Source: Datnioides undecimradiatus (lineage: Eukaryota > Chordata > Actinopteri > Lobotiformes > Datnioididae). Taken from it: a stretch of DNA of 64,000 bases. The position numbers and the translations under genes are program-made. The stretch covers positions 4,054,510 to 4,118,509 of the forward strand of contig WARS01000038.1 in the NCBI GenBank assembly GCA_008933995.1. Direction: 5' to 3'. Below are positions 25,931 through 39,225 of this stretch, piece after piece; the first letter of the stretch is position 1; every line of letters begins with the position of its first letter. The notes below the pieces were generated by a model that saw only the letters and a program-made list of their open reading frames with translations, did no database searches and was not told the origin of the DNA.

Positions 25931-28900
25931 AATAAAAGGATTTCAGCGTCTGAAACACAAAACTTCATCGCCAGTGAGCACTGCAGATGTCACTTCTCTT
26001 CAAACAGTGAATATCTGACCATTTCATCTTTCATAACCCTCATAAGTCTTTTGATGAAGTAGGCCAGAGCCAGGATCCAGATTAGACATTCAGCATTGAT
26101 GCAAAATGAACGAGGGACCCTGTGCACTCTGACTTGTGAAGCTGCGATATCAAAAAAAAAAAAAAGTTTCCCGCGCACTTTGCACCGTTTCACCCGACCA
26201 CGGAGGAATCTTCGGTCCTTTTGATGTTTCCGGCTGCGTGTTGCGTCTTTTCCTCTCTCCGCATTAATATTGGCCTTATGCACCTTTGGCCTTGTGGTTT
26301 GTGGGGACTGATTCAGGGCCTCGTGTCGTCTAACAAGTGAGTCAGACGGCAGTGAGGGTGAAAAAGGCTCCGGCGTACTAACATACAGGCCTACCTTTGT
26401 TTGCCCTCGTGCATTTTTCCGCGTCAAAGCGATGCTATGTGACATGTGATTATTGTAGTGTAACAAAGCGCATGAGGTCTCCCTCGGTTACCTTCGTCTC
26501 TCTAACCTTAATGCAATGAGCAGCAGTGCAGTGGTGCAAACTTTGAGCTTTAGATGATGTTTGAACTCGGAGGCACACATCCGTCAGGAGGAGCGGGATG
26601 GTGTGACTTATTACGCAGCGCCAGATTTCTTCTTTCTGTGCCACCTTTTCCTCTCCTGTCTTCATTTTTCTTCTTCTTTTCCTGTTTTCATGTCTTCTTC
26701 TGTCTCTTTTACTTCCTCTGTCTTCATCTTCTTCTCCATATATATACATTTTATATATATATATGTCAAAAAGTCACCTTTACTTTGCTGTGAAAGCTCT
26801 TTTATCCAGTGTCTACAAGTCACTGATTCTACTTAAAATGAAATATATTCTTAACTTATATGATAAATATGGAATTTATGCATAAGTGACCACTGGGACA
26901 TAATGGCGCACGGCCCTCTTTAATTTTATTATACCCCAGATGAAGACAACTTCTAGGAAATCATATTTTTATGAAATGGAAGACAGAGGCGTGTTATTAC
27001 GACGTGGCTCTGTGCTCATTGTGTTCACAGCGCTGTGATGAGCTACCTTTCAGGCCTGGGTTAAGCTCACACACACTGAATTTCACTGTATTTCAGCGCT
27101 CGCTCTGCCTGAGTGCCACGCACTGCTTAGCGGGAATCTCAAATTGAACCTAATCGGTTCTCCAGTCACCGTGTTTAAATGGTCTTTTCGCCAGGTTAAT
27201 GGGATTTCCGCTGAAAGGTCTGCACTCGACGTCTAAAGTGTTTCAGACAATCGCAATGAGCTCCGAGTCAAGTGTGATTAACCCGCTGACCCGCCTGTAG
27301 CCATCGCGCCTCTGCTCCCTCTCAGCTCAACTGGAACTGTGTTCAAGTCAAGTCGGATTTACTTATTAGGATGTAAACAAGGACGTGGTGAAACAAAGAG
27401 CAATGGGAACAGCAGAAAGGAAAAGTGCATCCCAGATTTCAGGGAACAGGGCCTGTTTATGAGTAGTTATGATCAGAAACACTTAGTTCATACGTTGGTT
27501 TAAATGAATTTAGGAGTCTTAGATGATTTCACGTTTTATTAATTCTTTATTTCAGCTGAATTTTATCTCCATTCTCCAACTCCAACTCACAGCAGGCACC
27601 AGGCTCCCCACCTTTCAACTTTGCATTCACTTTATAAACATTTCCTGTCATGTTTCCCCACACGGCAGCAGCGACGCAAACTCATACACTCTTGTTACTT
27701 AACACAGAGCGTGTTGTCTAAGTACCCATCCCCGATAATGGTGCGAATTGTTCCGCATCGATCCACGCAGCGCCGTCGTGGTGGTAATCATCCGTTTGTG
27801 TGGGTCAGTGTCTGTAATGATTTCTCTCTTCTTCTGCCCCCTGACCTTTACGTAGTGTTAAAGCCTGCGTGTGTGTGTTGCGGTGTATTATTGTTGAGCA
27901 TTAGCCGCTGAACCGTCTTTTGATGTGTCACGGAGGCAGAAATGAATGGTGTTATCACCTCTGATGGCTTCCTCTGCTCACTTCTGTGTGAGGCAGTCGG
28001 TCGGCGAAGCTTTGCTGCTTCTCCTTTTACTTTCATTTATCCGGCGTGGCCTTCCTGGATGTGGCCGTGTTGTCATGTGTCAGGTCTGATAAAGTCCCTA
28101 AGATACTGGGCTCTTCTTTGGAAGTGCTTCATGAATGGTTACTTCCTTTCATCCCCCTTGTAGTCTTATTCAGGTTTTCTCACCTCCTTATTGTTTTATA
28201 CCGTTCTTGCATCTACTGCACACACTGTTTACTTGCATGCACCCAAACCAGACGCCTTTCAAAATCCTGTCCCCTGCCATCAGATCCTTCCTTCACATTT
28301 CTGTTCACAGAGATTACCAAGAGCCAAACCCAGCTTATATCCATGTCTTTAAGACCCGTTTGACCTCAACCTCTGCAGGATAATGCGATGCATTTGTGAC
28401 AGTATATCTACTTGCAACACATGACTCACATGGACGACTTGCGCAGCCAGAGAGAGAGACAAAGAGAGAAATTTCTTTATTACACTGAGACATAATCAGA
28501 TCTGAAAACAGCCCAGCGCACCCCCATTTCCACCCTTATGAGCTCCAAAGACCTCTGCAGCAGACAGGTTGCCTACCTTTAGACTAGTACTCCATCCAAA
28601 AGTCTCTTTGCTCGTGTGAGTTGTCTCCCAGTTTCAGAAGCAAACACTGGGTTTCATCCTTTAAGACTTTTCCTGCTTTGTGCACACACACACACACACA
28701 GGCGGGAGTGTACGATATCAGGCAATATCTCTAAAGCTGAAAGCGCACAAAACACTTTGGCAGCCCGAGACTTAAAACACACCTACCCTCCATGGAAAAT
28801 TGCCATCATTTGTTTTAATTCAGTACTTTTTTGATGTTGCTTCAGTTGTCAGTGGATATCTCGTTTGGGAGGAAATCTTCACATGTTCACTTCAAACGCT

Positions 28901-30729
28901 CCAGGCAAAGGATTCCTCCTCCCTTTTTGTCAAAAGTAGCTTGCTTTAGAAATTAGGGTTGATTCTGTGACAGCTACAGTACACGTGTGAGAACTAGGTC
29001 ATGTAGTATTAAGAATACCTACTTACCAGTGCTTAAAGAGGTTACTCATGCCCACCTAGTGTGTCTGGAAGGTGTTTTTAATAGCATGAGTTGTACATCA
29101 ACTCCTGTACATGATGGCTGAAGTGAAAGCAAGTAGTTTCTCTAAATTAGAAATTCAAATCATGGTAGTAGATCATATTCTCTGAATCCTAATACACAGT
29201 GGGAAACGTTAAATTTGAATGAATGAAACTGGTGTGTCTTTACCCTTATCTTTCTGTTTACTTAATTGAATTGTTAATTGTTTTTTGAATGATTTTCCCG
29301 TTGAGCCCACGGAGGTGCGTTATGTATGACAGTGGTTGGGCTTTCCGTATTACAAGCATTGTTTCGCAACAAAGATCCGAGTAGGTTTGAAATGCCATAA
29401 TTAAACCTTTGTTGGCTCCGTTTCTGAGAATCTCACCATTGCACGTGTTGTTCTTAGCAACATTATGCCAAGTTCATGCACTGGTGGGAAAGTCCAGGAT
29501 GGAGGGCTTCCTTGCTCCCTTGTTTCCATGAAGTTTGTCCTCCTGCTCCACTGTAGTTCTGGACTGAATCTGTTTAATTCTCCACAGCTGAAGTCAGACG
29601 AGCAGCTTAAGTATAGAAAAGGCTTTCAGATAGAACTCCTGAGCCAAGTCTGCTGTATTCAGTTACTAATGTTTGCATTAACGGTCCTGGCTCGGAGCGC
29701 ATGACATAATATTTGACGTGAGATGCCAAGTGTGAGAAACCCTGTGTGTGAGTGTGTGTCTGTGTGTGTCTGTGTGTTTGTTCTCCTCGGGGTATGAAGG
29801 TATTAAACCAACTGGCAGGAACGGTTGAGAGCCCGTCGACTGATGAGCCAGAACAGATGCACAGGTATACACACACACACACACACACACACACAAAGGG
29901 AAAGACACATTCACAGGAGCGTTCACATGCATATTATATGTGTTTCTTGTATTTTGGTGGTTGATTTTGACATTTCGCAGGGACTTTGCTTGTCTATTTG
30001 ACATGATTTTGTTGTTTTTTCATTATATTTTATATCTTGTTTAAATGTTGGGATCAGGATTACTTGGAGAGACAGTAGTCAGTTATATTAACAGTAGTTT
30101 TGGGCCTTATTTATGTTTTTGTCTTTGCGTTTTCCCCTTTAAAACGTTTTGTAGCTGTGTCCTTCCTTTCCAATAAGGTTGCTTTATCAGAAGCAAGAGA
30201 ATATGGGAATTTAGCATATTTCTATTTTACTACTTATTTCATTTAAAGTACATAAAAGCCAAATTCATAATGAAAATGATAAGAAACACAATAATTTACT
30301 GTTAACAGGGGAGATAAATATCAGTTGAAGATGTTTAAATCCATTCAAAGAACTGAACCCGAAAAGACCCTGGTAACGTTTATTCTGCAACTCAACGCTG
30401 AAGTTCGCTCCTTAAGTGAAAATGAGCCAAGATGTCATCACTTACAATGATTGTCCTTAAAATTCCTGAGGACAAAACACACACACACCCACCCACACAC
30501 CCACACACACTGTGTCTTTCACACAACACACAGTATTTCCCAACAGGTGCAGACGGAGATCAAATTGCAACACTTTTCTTCCTTCCCCCTCTTCTTCTCC
30601 TTCCCGCCTCCCTCTTTCTCAAATTAATGCCAGCGAGAGCGGCTTTAGAGTCATTTCTGATGTGTGTGTGTGTGTGTGAGGGGGTGAGCAGGAAGGAGGG
30701 GGGGGGGGGTCGCTAATAACCAGGCAAGG

Positions 30730-30940
30730 TACACTAATCTCCGATGGCAACATTTGGTTTACCTTAAGCTGGAGGGACAGCTGTATTAAAAGCAGGAATT
30801 ATCCTAATCAGTTCAAACTCCATCCTCCTCCCTCCCCTCCTCCCTGCTTCACCTCTTTGCATATAAAACTTCCACATTAGGCTTAAGAGTACAACGGCTT
30901 AGCTGCTGTTCGCCCTACATCTGTCTTCCCTCTGTGACGA
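30730..30940. promoter_or_regulatory. Enhancer-like block with TATA-like motif
   Basis: Contains gcatataaaac (TATAAAA at 30862-30868), gaattatcctaatcag and cattaggcttaag. It could be an enhancer or a weak promoter for a non-coding RNA. No exon follows that I can recognise. Confidence 0.25.
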
Positions 30941-31899
30941 CCAATCAGAAAGGTGGATGGAGGGATGAAGGAAGGGAGGGAGGAGGAAAACACAGGAAGG
31001 TGGTTCAGAAAGGAAGGAGAGATGGGGGAACGATGGAGGGGAAGGGATGGTGAAAACCAAGAGGAGGAAAGAGAAAGATAAAAAGCGATGGAGGTGTTAT
31101 TTCACTTTAGAGGAGACATTTGTGAATAGTTTTAACACCTTAAACACGTTGTGCAACACTTCAGAGGTTAATACTTCAGATTTTTAATGATTTAGATGTT
31201 TTGCAAATCCATCTCAGCTTGTGAGATGTGATGCATTGTTGCTGTTTGAACAACCTTTTAACACCGGACAGTATACATTCATGTACATATGTCTAACCTT
31301 GAGTTAAACAGTGTGTTGAAAAAGGAGCTTGTTAGCTGTTGTTGCTGCACACTAATGGGAGACGTTGGTGCTTTGATGCAAAGTTATAATGGCATAAATT
31401 CAGGTTTTGTTGCTCTGTCTGGGACAAAGTCATGAGGCGATGCTCAAACTTGTTCAGTTCTGGGCCTTTTGGGCACAGGATGATGAGGGTATAAGAACAA
31501 AATAAGTGTGTTCAAGTGTGTTTTAGTTACTGCTTGGGAGTTAATTCATTTAAGTTGCATTCTGTGCTGTTGGTGCACTTGACTGCAATGTATTGACTGT
31601 ACATGAATGCTTATTCAGAAACAATAGGCCATTATGCAGAATGCATCTCTGCATGCAAAGTCAAATGTTAACATTAAGCGGTTTGCAGGTGTGATTCATA
31701 TGCCTAAGAAGTATTAAAACTTACATAAAAAAATATTTTTTTTATGTTTTCATTCATATTTTTTTTTATTACCCCAGTGGAAATGAGATCCCCAAGTTGT
31801 TTTTCTCTGTGAGGTATGTGTGTTTCAGACCTGTTCCGGCTGCTCTGCAAACCGCTTCTATCTGGCTTTTTTTTTTTTTTTTTTTGCCTCTCTCCGAGG

Positions 31900-32130
31900 C
31901 CCTCGGCACCATAAATCCGACTGATTACTCCGCACCCCTTTTGCTTGACTGAACCTTCACAATCAGCCGTGGCTGCCAACAATGAGGCCCTGATGAATCA
32001 AACATCCATGGCATTAGTTTCACCTTGCTGCCCCTTTCCCATGCGCCGCCGCCTCTTTGTCAGGCCCTGGTTTGATGAGAAGGACTACTGACACTGGCTG
32101 CACCTATTGATAGACAATTCTGTAAAGATG
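31900..32130. promoter_or_regulatory. Enhancer-like non-coding block (desert)
   Basis: Unique sequence with gactgattactccg, ccaacaatgagg (SOX core), tgatgaatcaaac and cctattgatagacaattc (inverted CCAAT/SOX-like). No simple repeat inside. Confidence 0.3.
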
Positions 32131-33387
32131 GACCCCAACAACCCTACCAAACTCCAAACGCTCCTCCCTCTTCTTCCTCCCTTTGCCCCCAAAAATAGGC
32201 GACAACATTTGATTGGAGCACCGCACTGAAACCCCTGCTGTCTGGTTTGCAGGAGGCTTTGTGTTCGGTTCTTGGCTGTAGGGGTTCTTTATGGCAACGT
32301 CTCAATATTTGCCAATGAGACTGTACTTTCAGGAGGTACATCAACAACACACACAGGCCAAAAAACACATCCGGACGGGGTCCCGTGAAGTCTGTCAGTG
32401 AGCTCGACGTCGTGAAATGAAAACACGCATACGTCCTCATTAGATCAAGTACACGTGACACGAAACAGGAAGTAGTTTGACTGTTAAATGACGTGCCGGG
32501 AGGCGTGAGCGTGGATAGATGGAAACATTTACTGTCAGCATCTGCAGGACAAGCTCAGCCCTGAGCTCAGAACTCATTTTTACAGCGACTTTTAGAGGCA
32601 AAGCTGAACAAACCAGACTGCAAATTAAAGTGTAACGGTGTAACTGTCCAGCCCCCACCTTGAGCTTAACTTAAGTTGTTTTACTTGCCTAATGAGCCTG
32701 AAAAACATAATTATACTTTACTAAAGTAAAACCGTTAATAACATAATGGATTATTCCTCCACTGAAAGGAAGAATATTGCATTATGTGCTCTATTATCAA
32801 AGTACTGGGGATATATTTCCTTCCACAATATTGTTGCATGCATTAGATGCACATTCAAAGTCTGGGAGACTCTCAGATAAATCAATTAAGAGGCACATTT
32901 TTAAAAAATTAAATTTCACAATAAGTGAAATAATACGCGCATTGTCCATCAGATGTGTGCTTGTAAGCGTGCTCGGTTATCTTGAGCAGTTTCACATGAT
33001 GAACACATGTTCCCCGCAAAGATTCGACTCATGCTTTTGTCAAATAATCCTTTAATGACAGAGAAACGTCGTCCTCGCCGTCATTTCATCACACAAAGAC
33101 GCGTCAGCTGACACTGGTTATACAAATGTTTTGGAGACTGCGGTGGAAACACAGTTTAGTTTGGGCTCTGGGGACTTTTTTGTTCATAGATCTCATTTTT
33201 TTTATTTTGATGTGTATTTTAATCATTTTTACCTCTTTTCTGTGAACTTTGACAGATTTGGATTATGTAGATTTAGGAAGTTTTAGTAACACGAACATCA
33301 TATATTTATATATTTAGTATCTGCATCATAGCCTTTCAGCCACAAAGCTCTCTAACATGTGGCTGATATTGAAATGACATTTCATTC

Positions 33388-33452
33388 GGGTTGAGTTCAG
33401 GCACCGAAACTTGGGTGTAAGTTTAGGAAAAGATCATCATTTGGGTTTGAAT
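33388..33452 (+). repeat. Fragment of a dispersed fish repeat
   Basis: The sequence around gggtgtaagtttaggaaaag and atcatcatttgggttt resembles a dispersed repeat I recall in percomorph genomes (ggttaggtttaggaaaagat then catggtttgggtt). It shares its aagttta-ggaaagat core with the hairpin at 38978. Family name unknown to me. Confidence 0.4.
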
Positions 33453-33841
33453 CATGCCTTCTATGTGAAGTGAATCTAAACAGCGACAATAAGTCAGTGT
33501 TTTCATTTCACACTGGACACGAACAGTGATTTCTGTCGCTCTATACACCGCGTCACTTGCTCTGAGTGTCCATTTTGCCATGAAAGGGTTTACAGTGGCG
33601 TTAAGTGAAACCCTCATCTCCCACAGGGGCTGAAGGGTTCTTTGTGCATCGGTACAAAACACAGAGGGAGGTGACAGAACCGACTGTGAGCAGTTTTGCA
33701 GAGTTACAGTGCAAGTTCATCACCAAAACGGCCCGTTTGTTTTAATTTAGGTGCGTTAGAGATAAAGGGTGAAGCACAGACGCAGCTCTCACCTGAGTTC
33801 CCTTCTAAGGTCATGTCATCAAACGGCCGTTCTTTATTAAC

Positions 33842-33869
33842 CGCAGACAGAAGTGGTCTTCTGTCTGCG
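33842..33869. repeat. Perfect 12-bp hairpin
   Basis: Arms cgcagacagaag (33842-33853) and cttctgtctgcg (33858-33869) are separated by tggt. There is no T tract or gene boundary, so nothing shows it is a terminator or a microRNA (the stem is too short). Confidence 0.7.
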
Positions 33870-34475
33870 ACTATAGTTTGCTTATACAGCGCGGAGCAGG
33901 CAGCTCGGCCATGCTGTGCCATCGTATCACTAGCAGAAGATCAAACCCTAAATGTACTGTGAAACTGTTTGGGGCCACTAACAACTAGCACAGAGATTGG
34001 CAAACATGAGTGTGTGTGGGGAAGGAGAGAGAGAGAGAGTTGCTATAATGCCCAAGGCTGCTTATAATGAGGGAGAGAGAGAGAGACCTAAAACACTGCG
34101 CACTCTCAGCAGTGAAAGCTCATCCAACGTGCTACCCACAATGTTTTATTCATTGAGATATATTTGATTATATTTGAATTTAATTGACATTTGGAGATAA
34201 ATGAAGAGTTTCATTCCAAAATGAGACATCCACTATTTAACAAAATTAACACCTCCTCTTAGAAAGTGATGACTGGCATGAAAGTGAAATCACATTAAAG
34301 CTTCCCGCTGAAGTTGGATGACTTCAGAGTATTATTTAACACCAAAAATAGGCTTTAAGGATGAAATATGGAAGTGTTTGTCCTGACTGAAATCACTGCT
34401 GCGGTAGAGGTCAGACTCACTGAAATTCACATTTTGCGACTGAATCGGTGTGTGTTTCATTTGTTCACTCATTTG

Positions 34476-34550
34476 CAGTGGTAGAAAGTAACTTAAGTAC
34501 ATTTACTCAAGTACTCTACTTGATTATTTCTGTATTATGGTGCGTTGTAC
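34476..34550 (+). mobile_element. Fragment of common teleost DNA-transposon-like repeat
   Basis: Contains gcagtggtagaaagtaactt then aagtacatttactcaagtac, which resembles the very abundant fish repeat (agtggtggaaagtaactaag, tacatttactcaagtactgt). It is usually treated as a non-autonomous DNA element. Only the 5' part is present. A second copy is at 39226. Confidence 0.6.
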
Positions 34551-35569
34551 TTGGCTGGTTGGTCCAGACTGCAGCATTGATCTTGCATCATTAATCATTT
34601 GTCCACGCTCCCCAGTTTATTCGTCTTTCTGTATTATAGCGACTGTGCTCAACTTGTCATTTGTTCCTGTTCAGATAATCTAACTGGAGGTGTGTAGGTT
34701 GATCTCTGCAGGGGTTGCGTGTTTGTGTGATATGGGGTGATGGCTAACAGCATGCACATATCTCTCTTTGTACAGTCCAGGGAAGTGTGTAGTGTGTAGG
34801 CAGGTCAGTTATAGTAGTAATACTACAATATTTGGTGCTACTACCACAAAACCAGAGAATCTTAGTTAGTAGAGGCGCAAAATGGAAAAATGTATATCCA
34901 CATTGGACTTTCAAGGTGTGGATGAGCTTGAAACTCACCCAGAACCTGTGTGAGTATGAAGCAGCTGAGAAGTTTGTGCGCTCTGTTTGTACCTCTTCAG
35001 GGTGGTTTGAGGAACACGCAGTGCAATCAGTTCCCCAGTTCTAGGGAGAACTATTCATGTGTTAAAACACCATAAATGTTCCCGTGTGGAACCACTCAAA
35101 GCCTTTTGTGAAGCGGCACTCTGCAGCAGCACATGGATTTGTCCAAGCTTACACCGAAGCTTACATGCAGCCGAACCGCGTTTTGCCGTACACACACAGA
35201 CATTTGGAGAATTTCCATGGCATAAAAAATCCCTCTTTGTTCGGGATGATGGCTTCCCCTCAGTCTCAACATGTGTCCGGCCCAGTGAGGTTTAAATCTG
35301 CCCACCTGTCCACACACTAATCCTCCCGGCCTTATTACAAAACTGTGCAATTAATTAAGCGCTCAATCGTTGGGATTAGTAACCTACATTCAATTTGATA
35401 CTCATATCAGTAACTCAAGTACCTACGAAAAGCACGTTTTCCAGGATTCAGGCTGCAAGGGCCTCAAATATTATAAAACTCTCAGAGTGAGTGTCAACTT
35501 TGAGTGGCTGCCAGGAAAATGATGCAAAAACAAAACAAGTCGAGGTGGGTTCAGTGCAGCAGCCGTGCT

Positions 35570-35750
35570 ATTCTCGTTTACAGTGGCATTACAGAGATTA
35601 AGATTATCTCTGCTGTATGTTTACAGCGTAATGAAACGGGCCTGATATAATGACCATTAAATCTGGATTAGGTCATTCACAGCAGAGGAGGGAATTTATT
35701 CCAATGATTATTGTGAGCAGGCTGTGCCACAATACAATCCCTGTCTTGGC
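35570..35750. promoter_or_regulatory. Enhancer-like non-coding block (desert)
   Basis: Unique block with gagattaagattatctc, gcgtaatgaaacgg, gaccattaaatctggatt, attccaatgattattgtg (CCAAT, SOX cores). No repeat inside; (AC)n starts just downstream at about 35774. Confidence 0.35.
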
Positions 35751-35773
35751 TGACGTATGCCCGAGCACCTCAT

Positions 35774-36315
35774 ATACACACACACAAACACACACACACC
35801 TATGTACATAAAGGCATACACACACACACGCGCGCGCTGTTGGGTTTATATAAAAATATATATTTTATATTTTAAATCATATTTTAGGTTTTTCTCTCTC
35901 TTTTGCAGGATGAATGCATCACATGTTGATTTATTCCTGTGCATTGCTCATTCACACACGCACACACGCACACACACACACACACAGAGAACAGATCCAG
36001 TGCTGTAAAAATAAAATAACATGTGCAAAATGAGCGCTGTGAAAAGGTGTGTGTGTGTGTGTTTACATGCGCGTGTTTGCGTGTGTGCCGGGCCGTTACA
36101 AAAGCAGGTTACGGCAGCACAGAAATGACACGGTGCAACAGATGATGGGCATTATCCCATCAACCTGCTGTTTCTGTACACACTCTGTCCCCTCTATGTT
36201 CTCTTTGAAAGGACAGCAGGAGTGTGTGTGTGTGTGTGTGTGTGTGAGATGGGTGAAGGAGGGAGAGGAAAGGGGGGGGCCCTTTCACACACCCAAACAC
36301 ACACACACACACACT
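35774..36315. repeat. Cluster of AC/GT microsatellites
   Basis: (AC)n at about 35774-35835 and 35954-35986, (GT)n at 36048-36061 and 36221-36246, (AC)n at 36298-36314, with an AT-rich patch at 35850-35885. Open frames crossing it are repeat translations. Confidence 0.9.
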
Positions 36316-36689
36316 TTAATGCACGCACACACTCTGCACCTGTCACAAACAGCCTGTCAGAGCAGGAGAAAAGAAACTTCAGCCACGCTGCAGAGAAGGG
36401 GTGTCTGCTGGAGACTTTAAGGCCATAACTGATTTAACTGATTAAAGATATTTTGTGCCAAACTGTGCTGGTTTTAAAGCTGCAGTCGCCAACTTTAAAC
36501 AATGAACGCTGAGGACAATTGCAGTCCTCCCGCATGACATCACTAAATTTCTAATAGCTGGTTTGGTGAAGCTGCACTCCAAAACCCAGACAAAAGCGCA
36601 GTTTTCATTGTGAGATGTTAGTTTGGGAAAGCTTTAAGCCGAACCAGTCTGTGTGCTGATGGACTGAAGTATGAAATGATAAAAATCCT

Positions 36690-36960
36690 GCAGCGCCCTA
36701 GCCTAATTATCGCCTTGAATGTATTTAAAAAGCACTATTTGTGGGGAAGGATCTGATACAGCCGGGCTGGCAAAGGTTTGTAAACTTCCAGTAAATTGAA
36801 TTTCTGAGTTGATCAGGCCCACATTTGTCCGTCCTAGCCTAAAAATCTGACTTTGTGGTTGTTGTTTCTGCATCTGTGGGAAAAACTCCTTTACCACAGT
36901 TCAAGGCAGGGTTGTTGTGCTGTAATTAAGCTCCACCGTTCTGCATGAAGCGTATGTGCC
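36690..36960. promoter_or_regulatory. Enhancer-like non-coding block (desert)
   Basis: Unique block with cctaattatcgcc, gtatttaaaaagc, ggcaaaggtttgtaaac, agtaaattgaatttc and gctgtaattaagctcc. One of the more convincing desert blocks by texture. Confidence 0.35.
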
Positions 36961-37652
36961 TTTGAGCCGGCAGCGGAGGTAGTAACGGAGCTGAATCAAC
37001 ATCTGTGCATAAGGTGGGAGCCAGAAGGATGCGACAGGGGTTTTGTGCAATCCACCACTGGTTGTTTGAAAAATGCAGCTAGCAGCAGTTAGCAGCTAAT
37101 TCAAAGATGACGAACAGCAACTGGTTCTCTGCCGCTGTGTTTCCCGTCACATTGTAGAAGATGCACAGCAACTTTTGTATGCATTAGCCTAGCCTCCAAT
37201 TCACCTGCTTCGTTTAGATGGCACTATCCCCACCAGGTTGTGTTTACTGCAGTGTAGTGGGGTCTCTGTGGTCAAAATGCTATTGAAAGAAACCTGAATA
37301 ATGGACAGGAAGGCAGAGCACGCTAATTGCAACGTGGTCTAAAGTAACAATTCTACGCATTTAGCCACTTAAAGTTCAGGGTGGAATATGAAGCATGTCT
37401 GATACAAATCGGGACGTCCCAGATGAGGTCGGGCCCATGTGGGGGCAGTTAAATTCAGTCACACAGCAGGTGGGGCAGTAACGGTCCCGCCTAACCTGAC
37501 TGACAGATATCCCGCGTTTGTTAGAAGAACAATATCGCGCCAGTGTATCAGCAAACACAAGAAGATCCACAAATATACAGGTGTAAACCTCGCGTGTAAT
37601 GTACCTCGCCAGAAGGTTAACTTCACTGCCTGTAAATTGCCACCGCACCCCC

Positions 37653-37654
<2 letters not shown>

Positions 37655-37682
<28 letters not shown>
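37655..37682. repeat. (CCG)n trinucleotide repeat
   Basis: About nine units of CCG after a C run. Translations of this in both strands give poly-Pro, poly-Ala or poly-Gly frames that are not evidence for a gene. Confidence 0.95.
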
Positions 37683-37684
<2 letters not shown>

Positions 37685-37919
37685 GGACAATAGGCTCAGC
37701 AGTGGCCTGGTGATTGCCTCTTTTCAAATGGAAATGCCGGTCGCCTCTCTTCTGCCAGGTTCCCCTAAGCAGTGTACAAATTACAGTTTACAAGGCATGG
37801 AGGAATAAAAAAAAAAAAAAAAGAAAGAAAGAGCAGATAGACAGAAAAAGAGAAGGTGGGAGGGAGCGTGAGCAAAAAGCAGAATATCTTTTCGCTCTCT
37901 ATTTTTTTTTTTCTTTTTT

Positions 37920-38090
37920 CTAATTCGGCAAAGTGACATGTAAATTAGCCTTTAAGTGCTCCACTCGGGGACCGTGATCGTGCCCTAATTGTCACAGTCA
38001 ATTGTGGCCAACAGTCTCTTCAATCCAGGCAGCTTTTGACAACAAGCGCGCCAGGATCAAAAGACGAATCATCGACTCCCCTCCCAACGC
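37920..38090. promoter_or_regulatory. Enhancer-like non-coding block (desert)
   Basis: Unique block with gtaaattagcctttaag, gccctaattgtcac, gtcaattgtggcc and gacgaatcatcg, between a T-rich run and (GCAC)n repeats. Confidence 0.35.
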
Positions 38091-38977
38091 GCGCGCACAC
38101 ACACACAAACCCACCAACGCGCGCCCCACACACACTCTTCTGTGTTTTTAGGCAGCTACAAAGAAAAATGGTCAAAAGCGAGAGGTGAGAGTGATAGCTT
38201 TACTCGGTAACGATAGAGAGATGGCAGGAAGTGGCGAGCGCAACAGCAATTTGCTTCCTACGCCGGCTTATATCAACATTCCCCCAAAATCCTTTCAGTG
38301 TCAAGATAACAAACGCCACGGATGACAATGCAGGGAAGGATGGTATGTCTAAAATGAGCAGTGGAGGTATACAGTGCATCCAGCAGACCGTGAACTGACT
38401 TTCTCCAAGTCCTACAGGGCCATAAACTTTAGCGGAGGATGAAACAGATATGTTTGTCTGAGGCAGCGCTGAAAAATAATGCAAACATTTGAAACCGCAA
38501 ACAAGCCGACTGCAAAACTCGGGAGTCTTATCGTAGAGGGCAAGGGTTCAAAGCCGACTTCTCTGCAAAGTTCTGCCACAGTAGGTGAAAAAACATTAGT
38601 TTGCTGCCGTCTAGTTTAGAGTAAGTGATCTTTTGGTCAGACACACACACACACACACACACTCACTCGTTTTAGCCATGTTTGGAGGCAGTGAATCGAG
38701 CGATAGTGAGTTTGGACAATCGTAGGCGAGGTCTTGCAGCTTGTGGAAGTTTGTTTGTGCGCTGATTATTTGTGTTAGACTGTTGGGAAAAGTGGATGAT
38801 GTGTCAAAAAGCTCAGTGTCTGCAAGCGTGTGTCCTAAATTTAGTTTTAATTGTTATTTTTCTTTTCAAAATATGCAAATATGGTGGTTAATGTTTAAAA
38901 AACAATAATCCTGCAGTATCTGCATGTGTCACATTTCATGTTTTCACGGCTTTGCTGAGGCAGCTCGAAGCACCTGG

Positions 38978-39090
38978 TTAAGTTTATGGAAAGATTGTGG
39001 TTTTGGTTAAATATTGAAAAAGTCAACACGTCCTGACGGAGCTGACTTTTTCAATATTTAACCAAAACCACAATCTTTCCCTTAAACTTA
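38978..39090. repeat. Large inverted repeat (38-bp perfect core)
   Basis: The left arm (38978-39025) and right arm (39043-39090) are reverse complements apart from one mismatch and one indel near the outer ends; the inner 38 bp (38988-39025 and 39043-39080) match perfectly. The 17-base centre itself has cgtc/gacg symmetry. The arms resemble the fish repeat piece also seen at 33388. It could be a foldback element or MITE, or an inverted duplication. It has no ORF. Confidence 0.8.
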
Positions 39091-39225
39091 GCAAGTGTTT
39101 CATCGATTTAATCCTAAACAAACAGGGGCCACGGGTCACAAATCCTGGTCTCCAGTCCGCTCTGCACACCCTTTCACAATGTATCTGACGAAGCAAACGA
39201 GCAGCAGAGACACTTACTTTACCTG

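Larger units (their letters stand above)
20001..27000. other. Gene desert; unique sequence, few old repeats
   Basis: No exon recognised. (AC)n arrays occur at 21551-21578 and 24910-24944, an A run at 26152-26165, and T/C-rich sequence at 26640-26740. Open frames of 127 aa (22017-22400), 119 aa (23453-23812) and 158 aa (25990-26466, minus) show no domain. Repeat fragments near 24.0 and 24.7 kb are listed separately. Confidence 0.7.
27001..33360. other. Gene desert; simple repeats and unique sequence
   Basis: No exon recognised. Simple repeats: (AC)n at 28681-28700, 29869-29895 and 30478-30510; (GT)n at 29744-29780 and 30660-30678; purine-rich tract at 30955-31090; T run at 31867-31885. Unique enhancer-like segments lie at 27000-27320, 29200-29460, 30730-30940 and 31900-32130. 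The rest shows nothing of note. Confidence 0.7.

Noticed and set aside
33842-33869. microRNA precursor or terminator hairpin
   Set aside because: The 12-bp stem is too short for a microRNA precursor and there is no gene to terminate.
37376-37808. Poly-Gly, poly-Ala and poly-Pro open frames
   Set aside because: They are the three frames of the (CCG)n repeat at 37655-37682.
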